Below, in pieces: positions 45,293 to 55,687 of a stretch of 64,000 nt of DNA. The stretch is taken from contig NW_025064931.1 of assembly GCF_019112545.1 (NCBI RefSeq), positions 182,960-246,959 on the forward strand. The letters run 5' to 3'. The translations under genes were made by a program, and so were the position numbers. The notes beneath the pieces were generated by a model. It was not told the origin of the DNA. It did no database searches and was given only the letters and a program-made list of their open reading frames with translations. The stretch's first letter is position 1, and each line of letters starts with the position of its first letter. This stretch comes from Guyanagaster necrorhizus (taxonomy: Eukaryota; Basidiomycota; Agaricomycetes; Agaricales; Physalacriaceae).

Positions 45293-47592
45293 TTACAGAT
45301 GTAAGACTTTGACTCTCAATGGGACCCGGGCACCCAAATGGGCTTTGCCTTTCACAACAGGTACGACCGCCGGCGATCCGGGGAACTGCACTATTTCCAC
45401 ACCTCCCTCCGGCAAGCTGAACTCGAAGTTTTGAATCAGCCTCGCTAGAATCGTCTGGAGCTCCATAAGCCTGAGTTTCAACAGTGAGATCAGACTAGAG
45501 ATTTAGGGCCGGCTGAGGAGGAAACACTTACGCAAACCGCCACCTTTGAAAGGGAAAGGGATTTAGCGCGAGACATAAGATAATGGTAGGTGCTTACCCA
45601 ATGCATGACCGGGGTCCAGCGCCTGGAAGTTACGGAAGTGAGCATGAAGAACGACAGGCCAAAGAGATCACTCACCGAACGTCATCCTAAAATTTGCACA
45701 GTTAAGTAAGTTATCAGATTGCGAGTCTAGAGCAACAAAACAGCCAAACCCACAAATTAGCATACACTCCCAATGAGACAGGAAGACCTTTCTTAAGAAA
45801 CCGAGCAGGATTCCATTCCTCCGCGTCATCACCCCAAAGTGATGAGAGACTGAGAATGGTACATGATCAGGTTGTGATACAGCGATAAGGAATGGCCATA
45901 CTTACCGGTTGTACGCATACATGGAACAGGCAAAGGTCTGCCCTTTAGGTACGGCAAGCGTCTTTCCTCCAGAAAGGGGGAGAACGTCATCGTGAGGAGC
46001 GGTACGTGTGAGGGAATGCACGATGGGATGAAAACGGAGAACTTCCTGTTAAGAACAGTTAGCATATGAGTCTGAGCGATCTGAAACCGCGCTCACTTTG
46101 ATCGCTGCATTCATGAATGGCATCGAGTCGTAATCCTTAAATTGTTTCAACTCCTCGCGTATGATTGATTGATGGTCTGGATGTATGGCAAGTTCGTACA
46201 ACAACCAGGCTACGGTCGTACCCGTTGTTTCGTGTCCAGCAAGTACGAACGTTCTAAAAGAGGCATGATTTTGAGCAAGTAAAACACTGAAGGCTACTAC
46301 ACGAACATTAGCTGCGACTCGATTTCGTCTGCATTCATTTTGCCTGTAAGGCACGCTCTTCCTATAAGCACCACCATGTGAGTCTGTAGGTCATCAGAAA
46401 GACTGGACTCACCTAACAGATCAACAATATCTTTATCCTCACCCTGTTCCTGAACCTCGTACTGACTGATCATGATCTCGCGAGCAGCTTTTCTCGACAC
46501 CTCTCGAACTCTGGCGAACTGACGAGTTTCTCGCGTTGAAATCAGCCGCAGGAGCTTCAGCACTGACTCTGGAAGCATTCTAATTAGAGCTACAAACATA
46601 AACTCGAATGCTGTCGTATTAGATTGCGAGGTGGTGCTAGAATTGAAAGTCAGGTTAAGATCATTAAAGTCAGGAAGACGGAGGTATGCACAATAGATGC
46701 CTCATGGCTTGCCCTAGCTCTGTGTTACGGCCCTCGAGTGAACCGAAGTCGTATCGAAAGGCGGCTGTCGAGTTAGGGGTCAGACAAGCTACGCGGGAAG
46801 AAGCTGGAGTAGCACTGACCTAAACCGATGATATCCAGAGTGACATTGCTCGTCCATTCCACTATATTGACGGTTTCATTAGGCCCAGGCAAGGATCCCT
46901 TCAAAGCCTCCACAAGCTACAATCTTTCGTAAGATTTCGCTGTCCGCAATCATGTAAGGGAGAATGACTTTACCTTGTCGCTGCACTGCTGGAATATTAG
47001 CTGCGAGTTCCTGAGCTGCGCGCGGGAAAATGCAGGATTTATTATTTTGCGTTGGCGATGATGAATTTCAGCTAAGTGGAAAAGTCAAGGCTCCAGTGAG
47101 ATGGACAGCCAGAAACGGATTTACCGTCAACTACAATGAGCCCCCCTCCGAGCATAAGACCCAGGATGAAGTTGAAATCCTGTGATTTTGGATAAGGATG
47201 TGAAGTGTGGAAGATGTGGTCGAGAGCTTTGGGATCGGATACCACCAAGACGTCTTGCTGCGTATCATCTTTGGGTTAGTACGAACATGGGCCAGGTGGA
47301 GAGCGAATTTACTCCAAAACATCCCCCGACACGATACACGGTTCCGTATTCCTTGCACCATTTCATTTCAAGTTCGCCGATATTGCCTTGACTGCGAAGA
47401 ACACGTTCATGACCTGATATGTGGGGTTTGTTTTTGAGCCTCGCACTTCAAAGGAAGAGTTGTCGACACCTTACCTAGCCAGAAAGAGACGGGTGGTGGA
47501 CCCTTTACGTGTTTGACCGAAGGCCGGTTCAACCACGAACGTAACAGATAAGCTAGGAGGATTGCAGCAAAGGCGACTAGGATCGGAGACAT
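45293..47592 (-). CDS. Cytochrome P450, paralogue 3
   Basis: Exons follow the same pattern as the other two P450s, and every junction checked keeps the frame with GT..AG introns. The start is the first ATG, at 47592 (MSPILVAFAAILLAYLL, membrane helix), followed by KHVKGPPPVSFWLG. HHRQRKIINPAF, the I-helix AGHETTGT, EVLR (ExxR), NPARF and a canonical haem loop FGAGPRSCIGWRFA are present. The stop is TAA at 45293-45295. It is about 500 residues and apparently functional. The intron that in paralogue 1 has a GC donor here has GTCAGT. It is likely an ER monooxygenase; substrate unknown. Confidence 0.85.
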
Positions 47593-48428
47593 TGAAAGAA
47601 AAGATGAAGGTCCCACTGCTCTGCCAGTCGACAGAGAAACTACGACTTAAGAAAGCATTGCTACGGCCCGAATTTCTAAGACACACTTATCAGTTGAGAT
47701 CTTCCTTGGGCTGGGCTGCAATTTCTTCGCTTGATACGGCCCGTATGATGAGTAACATCTGTAGTCCAGCTTCGCGTCGAGACTGAGAAGCGTACTCCTT
47801 CGTGTCAGTTATTTCTGCATGGGTTCAGTTATATCTGCTGCTGACGAAGTTCGGACGTGCGGTAGCGTCGAAGAAAATATTTCAATCATTTAGTCAGACA
47901 TCTGTGGAATTATGTTAGTGTGAACTCTAGTTCGCATATACCGATACCGTACCACTGGATGAGGGATCTTCCGATTGAAGGCATCCGGTTCGGCAAGGTA
48001 AACAACAAACTTGAAGAGATTGTAAGTCATGTTGTGACTTGAACACACTCAATTGGTGAAAACGGCCCGTGTAATGTAATCGCGATGATGGCGAAGCGTC
48101 AACCCGGACCGATTCAAGGGCCTATTCCAGCACCATGACTCAGACCCGTTACATACGTGCAGAACCTAAGGGACGATTCTCGCGAGAAGAAAAATATCCA
48201 TGCCTATGAGCTTTTAGACACTTCGTAGGTTTGTGCAGACCAAAGATAGCTTATGGACAAACAGACTTTCACATTCGCGTCCTTGAAAGTAAGTCTTGCA
48301 CCCCTAGGATGTCTTCTTTAAACGAGCTAAATGGTTGTCGTAGATAGGTAGTATTACACTACAGTGTCCACTGGAGATTACATTAACATAACTCTGGTCC
48401 TGGAAGTCTCTCAAGTCACCATCGTTCT
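47593..48428. other. Intergenic
   Basis: No gene recognised between P450 paralogue 3 and the P450 fragment. Confidence 0.4.
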
Positions 48429-48604
48429 CTAATATAAAACTCTCACCCTTAAGGGTACCTGAGAGCCCCAAATGTGCTTTGCCCTTCACAAAGGATACGA
48501 CAGCCGGCGATGAGGGAAAATGATGGACCTCGACACCTCCCTCGGGCAAACTGAATTCGAAATGCGGAAGCAGATTCGCCAGGACTGTTTGCATTTCCAT
48601 GACA
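48429..48604 (-). pseudogene. P450 last-exon fragment
   Basis: The sequence matches the last exon of P450 paralogue 1 (35850-36024) closely: VMEMQTVLANLLPHFEFSLP, then VKGKAHLGL. An extra G in the CATTTGGGG stretch shifts the frame just before the end. The similarity starts about two bases before the exon boundary and continues a little past the old stop. No other P450 exon is present to the right, so this is a truncated duplicate. Confidence 0.8.
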
Positions 48605-50187
48605 CTGGGATCTCAATACCAGTACTTCTGAGTCCTCCATGTCGCGAGATAAGTTCGTATTGGAATCCGGCAGGTTGACAATCTGCCCAATGCGGGGAGC
48701 AATTATTCTCATAAATGATATAGATACCATCCTAGCTCGTATATCATCTCGAAGTACTGCACAACTATTGCTTGGGTTCTTTGACGTCCTGTTGGCATAA
48801 CGCAACGCAGCTGGTCACGCGTAAGTGCAATGAACGCCTCTCGCCCCATAACAGCGGCAGTTGGCAAGAACCCACGTTCAATAGGCACGGGTGCGTCATC
48901 ATTTTACCCTAACAGTCGACGAATCTCATAGCTAATACAGGCAAGGTGGGGCGCCTCAATAGAACGGAAGGATTGTCGGTCAGTGTCGAGACGATTTTTT
49001 TTCGGTGTAATGAGGGAGTTGTTAATGAGGACTCATTTACTGTGGGGCTAGGCTCTATACCAAGTCTGGGGGAAATTCCAGTGCGTTACGTGACGGTCTT
49101 ACGGCCTCAGTACATGACTCAAAGGAAAGGATGCGTACCATATCTTCCTCGCAGATCGCAAATCTCATATTCAAGACAGGCCTCTGGCGCACGACTTCTC
49201 GCCTCCAATCAGAGGCGAAGACCTTTGAAAAACTAAGAGGAAAAGACGGAGACGTGACTATTCTTCCGTTTGCAGAATCTACTACACGACTCGGTCTTGG
49301 CATTTTTCCGCCTCGTATCTTTTCGATACTATTCGACACGCTCGTCGCCAGAAAGTGCTGCATCTATACCAACATCGAGGCCGTTATCTCAACCACATGA
49401 GCAATACCATTTCTCTATCCAGGTCGCGCCGAAACATTGTGCCTCGGTAGCCGAATTTCCTGGAGCGGCGGCCTAGCTGACTCCTACTTGTTCTCGTCCT
49501 CGTAGCCCGCAATACCACTGACCAGCTGAATGCGAGCAGGCTTTTTCGGTTCGGTCCTCGTCTTCCCTTCATCTGTGTCCTGCTTGTCGGGCCCCCCTCT
49601 GTACTCGCCACGAGCCGCCGTCATTCGTGATGAAACAGCATTGCCCTGCAACATCGGGCTCTTCGTCGAGAGCGCAACTGCTAAAATCAGAACAGACACG
49701 ATAGGGGTGGACGAATGACCGGGATGGTGTCATAGATTTGCTGCATCGTCGTAGTTCCCGGTCCTTTGCGGCGCTGTACTTCAATGGATACACCAGGGGG
49801 GTCGCTTTCCTGGCTTCGTGGGTTCAACTCTGCTCTGGAGTCAACACTTTAGACCTTCCTGGATGCAAGTCAAACGTTGCTCCTTCTACGACCTTGGACA
49901 TGACATGCCAGAGGGGTCCGGTGAACAAGATCATAGATGCCGATAGACAGCTGATATCGAGGCTGTTACTTGAGGGCGGGCGACGAGCCAACCGTGGACG
50001 AGACCTTTGCGCGGGAAGATATCCTACCAATGCCTATGGGGTTCAAGAACACATCTCGGGAGCAGCGTGTGACGAATATCCAGGCGCTTCAGATAGGAAG
50101 GAGCAACAGGAAAAATGAATGACGTGACGAAGACGGATAGGCAAGTTCAGACGAGAACCAAAGCGCTTCGCTCCCTTCAAGTCTTGA
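48605..50187. other. Gene-poor stretch; fragment shared with 31 kb
   Basis: About 49490-49910 corresponds to 31180-31700 in the opposite sense. A minus-strand frame at 49793-49569 contains YRVCSDFSSC and QCCFITNDGG; another at 49699-49484 is Lys/Arg/Asp-rich. No known domain. The remaining sequence shows nothing. Confidence 0.3.
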
Positions 50188-50535
50188 TCATCCTGGTATC
50201 CTGTGTACTGCATCGTGAATTTTTTGATTTCCTAGGGCTTTCAGTTCACTGGTAAGTTCAGCAGACTCATGATTCAAATATTCATCGTTGATCAGGACCT
50301 GCCAGAGATCATTTGTCGTGACTATTGTACAACTCAGGCTCGGAAGCATAGATGGAATACGAATGCCGCTATGTACTATGTGAAAAAGGGACATACTCAT
50401 ATCTGGGGGAACATGAAAGTTGAAACTAAGAAGCACGGATAATCGGGGAAGTGGGGAATTGCTAAGGTTGCATTCGAGTTCTCGGCAGAAACGCATTCGG
50501 CATTGATAGTTAATGTTACTGGGGGTTCTTTTCAT
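50188..50535 (-). CDS. Hypothetical 115-residue open frame
   Basis: Starts with ATG (MKRTPSNINYQCR) and stays open for 115 codons just downstream of F-box gene III. Leu/Pro-rich with a helical C-terminal half. No domain and no paralogue in the window. It may be chance or a decayed 3' extension of the F-box locus. Confidence 0.2.
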   Translation of the reverse strand: MKRTPSNINYQCRMRFCRELECNLSNSPLPRLSVLLSFNFHVPPDMSMSLFHIVHSGIRIPSMLPSLSCTIVTTNDLWQVLINDEYLNHESAELTSELKALGNQKIHDAVHRIPG

Positions 50536-50614
50536 ATTTGCCCCTGGATGTCGTTTTTGTTAAGTCAATGAACTGAAAAACTGAACACGCACATGAATCG
50601 TTCTGGTTCCTGCC

Positions 50615-52258
50615 TCATTCTTCTCCTCTGCATGTGACAATCAGTCCCCCAGCATGCAATGCCAACCATCTCTCTAAGAGCTCCTCGTCATCAAACTCTA
50701 AAAGTTCGGTCCCGAGCTCTACTTTCTCTAACAACGTGCATTGTCCACCGTCCGACGAACAGCCATCCTTTCTCCTCCGGGACTCGATGACACTGACAAG
50801 GCAGCCCAAATCCCCCGCTGAGAGACCGCTTGGCATACTTAAAACACGGAGACACGGAGCTACTGCATCACGCTCCGAAGTGTATACCAGACCATTGACC
50901 CATTGATCTGGTAAATTCGTGGCCCTCGTCAAGATGTGCAACTCCTCCAATTGGGGAGTTCGACGTAAGAAATAAGGAAGGTCGTCACGCAGCCCAGTGC
51001 ATGCCTCCTGTGATTGATTGTGAACCTCAATAATAAGTGTTTTGATAGGGCATGAATCTGGGTAGACAAAGAAGATCTGGTCTGATCCGAAGAAGGATAT
51101 CTTCAGGAATTGAAGAGACGGGAGGATGAGGAGAGAATACATATGTTCGACACAGGATGAAGAATTGGGTAGGTGTGATGCCAACAGATGAAGGAAAGTC
51201 ACGTTGGGTAAAGTGATTGGCTCCGCAGGCTCCACTTCGAGCTCAACGAAGTTATGCCAGCATACGACGGTGAGCATCCGTAGATGCGGAAGTTTTTTGA
51301 GGGACTCATATGTATACAGATTGCCACCTCCAGATAAAAAGGTTGTGATTCTTGAAAAAGGAATGGAAATGTGTGTGAATGCTACGGGCCCGTGCTCAAG
51401 TAACGTTCCAACGACCTTTAAGCTCGGAGCGAGCCGGAAGGCGTCGATATGGAGGTGGTCGGCCCCGTCACACCTTCCAATGCCTACGTAAAGGGTGTCT
51501 AGGCGATTGAGATAGCCCTCGCACACAGAAAAGTGTCGGAATGAGGTGAGGGGAAGGAACACGGATAGTCGCTTCCAATACGGAGCAGTGGGGAGCAGAA
51601 TTTGAAGGATCGGAGAGACGTCCGGAACGATATTCTCGCCATTGAGGCGAATGGAGAGGTCATGACCATTGGATCGGAACAATGATAAACCAAGTCTGAA
51701 TACGCGATTCTTGACCCGCTCTTTGCCTGGAGGTCTTTTATCTAGATTGAGCTCAATGAGAGACCACAACTCTGCATCGTGAATGGCAACGGCTCTCCAT
51801 TGTTGACAGACAAAGGAAAGGGTCCGTGGCGACTGATTTGGTTGAATCGATTCAACATCTACAGTATGTATTAGAATGGGAGTTTGCCCACGGAATACCT
51901 GGTCTGCGGACCTGGTACAAGCCCGAAAGATAGCACACAGCACATCATATGGCAGCCTGCGCACAGGATGTAAAACATATTTTGCGTCTGAGATGTTGGA
52001 TGCAGCCTGATTTCTTTCAGACACCAAAAAATCCAACAACTGGCGCGTCGCCGATATTTTCTCGTCAAATTCGTCAAGAGTGTGAGGGCCTCTGGCAGAA
52101 GTTTGGAGGAATTCTTTCCTTTCAAACTCCAACAGCGGTTTATTAGAAAGAAGGAGTTCCTCGATCCTGGCCGATCTCTTAGGCTGTAAGTATTCGGGAA
52201 TGAATGCAGAGAAATCGGGATGAAATTGCGATTTGTCCGTTCGAATTGGAGATGTCAT
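50615..52258 (-). CDS. F-box-like protein, copy III
   Basis: A single exon of 547 residues, uninterrupted. It keeps the F-box-like motif (HPVRRLPYDVLCAIFRAC), WRAVAIHDAELWSLIEL and the Leu-rich body of copies I and II, and ends ..GGLIVTCRGEE where the others end ..GELIVTHRNE. The extra residues come mainly from a short insert near VCWHNFVELEVEPAEP. About 270 bp of upstream sequence, to 52525, is shared with the other copies; the flanks beyond are not, so this copy is outside the inverted duplication. Confidence 0.87.
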   Translation of the reverse strand: MTSPIRTDKSQFHPDFSAFIPEYLQPKRSARIEELLLSNKPLLEFERKEFLQTSARGPHTLDEFDEKISATRQLLDFLVSERNQAASNISDAKYVLHPVRRLPYDVLCAIFRACTRSADQVFRGQTPILIHTVDVESIQPNQSPRTLSFVCQQWRAVAIHDAELWSLIELNLDKRPPGKERVKNRVFRLGLSLFRSNGHDLSIRLNGENIVPDVSPILQILLPTAPYWKRLSVFLPLTSFRHFSVCEGYLNRLDTLYVGIGRCDGADHLHIDAFRLAPSLKVVGTLLEHGPVAFTHISIPFSRITTFLSGGGNLYTYESLKKLPHLRMLTVVCWHNFVELEVEPAEPITLPNVTFLHLLASHLPNSSSCVEHMYSLLILPSLQFLKISFFGSDQIFFVYPDSCPIKTLIIEVHNQSQEACTGLRDDLPYFLRRTPQLEELHILTRATNLPDQWVNGLVYTSERDAVAPCLRVLSMPSGLSAGDLGCLVSVIESRRRKDGCSSDGGQCTLLEKVELGTELLEFDDEELLERWLALHAGGLIVTCRGEE

Positions 52259-52539
52259 CCTGACCAGGAGTTAGTACATTTCTCGACCAAAGAATGCATC
52301 GATGAACAACCTTCCGACGTGGTGATGCTAGGCGATAAGTACTGGATTTGAAGTCCGACGTTGGACTCTAAGTTGACTCATTGTAACCTCGTGTCGTTCA
52401 ATCAGCGCGCGCCTAGCATCCGGTCCGAACTCTTGCTTCTTACTCTTTGCAACATGCACCTGACGAGGTCACGTAGTTCCTACTAAAGGATGGAATAATG
52501 ACCAGGTAACTATTCAAGTGACAGGTAGGTAGGGATCTG

Positions 52540-52601
52540 CACCGTACCTGTAATTACGATATTACGGGACGGTTGATACGGGTACCGTAACCGTACCGTG
52601 C
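52540..52601. repeat. Palindromic ACCGTA-rich element
   Basis: About 62 bp dominated by TACCGT/ACGGTA words. The ends, GCACCGTACC and GGTACCG..ACCGTGC, are near-perfect inverted repeats. It lies exactly where the shared F-box III upstream region stops and an SDR relic begins. It may be a small non-autonomous element or a fold-back junction. Confidence 0.4.
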
Positions 52602-52622
52602 TTGACCTTGGTGACAACTGTC

Positions 52623-53130
52623 AATATCTGCACGCCAAACACTATCGCCCCGTTCTTTGTTGTCTGTGCCTTCAGGTCCCTTCTCGAAGTCCCCATCAAT
52701 GAAGCACATTTTCGCCCCTAAAGCGCGTCAAACGTAGGGAATGAACGTAACTTGCAGGCTGCTATTCCTTTCAAAGCTAATTTATATTGCATACAATGCA
52801 AGAAAGTTGCTTTGGACATGCTCATTCTCGTTCTGGCGATGAGATTTGCTAGGAAGAATCCGGACGAAGACATTGGAGCCAGGCGCAATTGCATGGCACT
52901 GCTACCGGTGGGTCCAGAGCTGTTGGACCCGATCAAGGCTAAGCCAGCAATTTTATCTGTGGCCCCCGTATCTGCGAGGAGGTATTGGGCGTGAGTATTC
53001 ACCATATGTATATGGACGAGGTTGGATGCTGACATGAGTCTCTAGTGCGGAAATGGAGCTCATAGCTATCTACCTAGCGGTGTTGAATTATTCGGATGAA
53101 GCAATCTTGAATGCGGGCGGTGAAATGTTT
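52623..53130 (+). pseudogene. SDR oxidoreductase relic, copy D
   Basis: Only the 3' two-thirds of the SDR are present. NTIAPFFVVCAFRSLL starts near 52637 and runs to a stop at 52720. After that come VALDMLILVLA and the GPELLDPIKAKPA segment that corresponds to SPEFLEGLKTEP of copy B, then AEMELIAIYLAVLNYSDEAI. The cofactor-binding half is missing and the YxxxK tyrosine exon boundary is damaged. Confidence 0.7.
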
Positions 53131-54109
53131 GCTAGTCAACACGTGTCTTGCTGGTTATCTAACGGAACCGAGCTAGTTGTCGCCTTCTTGAATAGAAGAT
53201 TATGTATCGCTGTTGTCGTGCTCTTACAATAACTTTGAGCAGCTAGCCGCTCAGTATGTACCCGTGGCCCGTTCGCTGATTTCCCGACTGATGGATCAAT
53301 TGTCACAGAAGTTTTACTAGACCGACTGATGTTGAATGAGTGCTTTGATATGCGACTAATCCGTAAGCTCTAGAATACTGAATCAGCCTCGGCTGACGAG
53401 CGGGCTCCGTGGGGGTGCTCGGTGAGAAAATGTGAGGGGAACCAATAAGGCGATCCCAGGATTTCAATAGTTCCTGAGAAGGTTCCGTTATCTCTCCTTC
53501 CTCTAGGTAAGTACGAGATATGCATAATTTTTGGTGACCAACTGGAGCGCAAGTCCTTAGCAGTTCCTGCACCCGCTTGAATGCCGCTGATCTTCACCGT
53601 ATAAAATCAATTTCTGGATTCCTTTTCCTGCATTATATCGACCGATCATGACTTCTGTACCATCCTCTCCGACAATCCGACTTCAGTAGTATGTTACTTA
53701 TCATTCACTCTCTTCTTCATCTAAAACATGGAAGTATTGGACCAGTCGTGAGTCTGACTACATTTTCCCGCGCGACTCTGATTCTGTTCCAAGTTCTTTG
53801 GCAGCCTTTTCAATTGCGCTTTATTGGGGAACGTTAACCGTCCAATTATGTGAGTTGTCACCACCTCCTCGCCAATGTCACTATTGAATACCAACGTCTA
53901 AAATCAGACAGTTTCTACATCCGTTTCCCAGAAGAGCGCACACCTATCAAAACTTTCGGTGCGTCCGCAAGTGATAACCATCTCCAAAACTACCAATTTA
54001 CATCGCAGTATACTTCCTGTACATCCTAGACCTGGTGCAAACAGTTGAATCAACGCATTATTCGTATTATATCCTAGTGTACGGGTGGGGTGATATGTCG
54101 GTTCAATAT
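53131..54109. other. Unassigned
   Basis: Short frames only. This is the single-copy sequence between the SDR relic and the inner end of arm II. No feature recognised. Confidence 0.35.
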
Positions 54110-54159
54110 GGTGAGCCAATGCATCGGCAATATTCCGTTGAGACGTACCAGAAGTCAAG

Positions 54160-54666
54160 CTTGAAGCTTTGACCCAAAACAGAAACCAGAGGAGGAACGG
54201 AGAGGGGATCCCGAGCCAGATGAAATTGAAGGTGAGCAAGCGAAAGAGCATCACGTTCGTCAGCCTAGTTCAACGAAAAAGTTGGCGCATCAAGGAAATT
54301 CAGCAAAGAAGCATAGTCACCGATAAGCAACCAGTTTCTCTTCTGTAACCACGAGCTTGTATGTATCTAGAAGAAAACAATATGCTAGGGCATGGACGAA
54401 GCAATCTGTGGAACGTACCAGTCTTCACCAAACGTTTCACCCATTTTTACCTTGATGCCCTTAAGTCCTGCCGACATTTCATGAAGAAGAGATTGCTTCA
54501 CCCGATAGGTTTTGGCCTTTGCTATTTCGTCTTCGGCAGTTTGATTGCTCATGACGAATTCATAGGACATGCAGAATTCTACGTGACGCCTGAGATCTTC
54601 GACTTCGAGGAGTGGGGGGCCTATCGTCTCGCTTGCAGGGGATATCGAGATGCTGGGTTTGGACAT
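54160..54666 (-). pseudogene. Small membrane-anchored protein, copy 3 (frameshifted)
   Basis: The same three-exon layout as copy 2, starting MSKPSISISPAS, with a five-codon insert after the first helix (EFVMSNQ). Relative to copy 2, two bases are missing at the end of exon 1 (GAAGACTGG instead of GAAGACTCTGG). Splicing at the conserved sites then gives TGA at the exon 1/2 junction and loses the membrane anchor. Exon 3 is still readable (NFIWLGIPSPFLLWFLFWVK), but its old stop TGA has become TCA. So the protein would be a soluble 82-residue fragment, or the gene is dead. Confidence 0.7.
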
Positions 54667-54859
54667 TGCTTGGAGAGTAAGAACAGAAAGGGCTTGATCG
54701 GTGAGGATGGTGGTAGTTCAAGTCATATTTGAAATTCCGACGCCAGCTGCTGCTCACGCGTCTCCTAACGTTGATCTCCAACCACCATCTCGTTACTACG
54801 TATAACTACGGCCATTCCGACGTCCAATCCTTTGCGCGCCTCCATCTTTGGACTGCTAT

Positions 54860-55548
54860 CCAAGATGGTGAGCGACGGTGACGAGAGACTTTTTGCGAAG
54901 AAAGGAAGATTCATAAAAGTATGACTCTGTGAATATTGTCGCGTCGCTTGGGCTAACCTATTTTTTTGCCTCAGAGGAGTATTACTCTCGTCCATCGATT
55001 CCAACGGTAGTAGCGGATCCCGACAATGAGGAGAACAAGAATAGCGTGACGACGCGCACGCAATTATGTCGAGAACGTACACAGTTCACTGTTGTTTCTG
55101 GCTATACAAGACCAGTGTTGGGAGGCGGGATAGAGGGCGAAGGCAGCGGTCTCGCAAGTGCCATGACCTGTCCATCGTCGTCCTTGGCCCGGTAGCAAAA
55201 CGGAACCACTCGTTATATAATCAGGGTTTGCAAGGGACCTGGGATTGCAACCAAGTGCTGGAAATGATGAACTGCGGGGTACGTGACACGCATATAAGCG
55301 GAGAGATTTCCTTCCTTACTCGTATTTCTGGTTTCAGCAGTGACCACGAGGTGATCATGAAGGTGACCTGCGTCGAATCAGCGAGTCATGAAAAAGACAC
55401 GATAGGGAAGGTGCGTACTTTCCTGTATGTCTTGGGATTGGCTCTAACCAGGCGCCCACAGCTATTCCCTTATAATTTGCGCACGAGTTCGATTTTCCTG
55501 GCTACCAATGCTGAGAATGTTATTAGTAACCGGGATACTGTTTTTTGA
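54860..55548 (+). other. Conserved locus of unknown function, copy in arm II
   Basis: The counterpart of 27511-28217, reading on the plus strand. It keeps the same splice-like signals (TTTTTTTGCCTCAG; GTACGTGACACGCATATAAGC..TTTCAG). Frames at 54929-55195 and 55066-55548 mirror those of arm I with a few substitutions. No domain. Confidence 0.35.
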
Positions 55549-55614
55549 GTGTCATTTGTCGCGTTCTTGGCATGGATTCAAGGCCAACAGAATCTTCGGA
55601 GAGCCTAAGATGTT

Positions 55615-55687
55615 GGGTCGATGGCGTAGTTGGTTATCGCCTCTGTCTAACACACAGAAGGTCCTCAGTTGGAGCCTGGATCAACTC
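55615..55687 (+). pseudogene. tRNA-Val-like sequence, degenerate copy
   Basis: The arm II copy of the tRNA at 27359-27431, with the same 73-nt length and AAC anticodon. The T loop reads TTGGAGC instead of TTCGAGC, which damages the B box, and a further change (CTGGA) weakens the T stem. Likely inactive. Confidence 0.6.
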
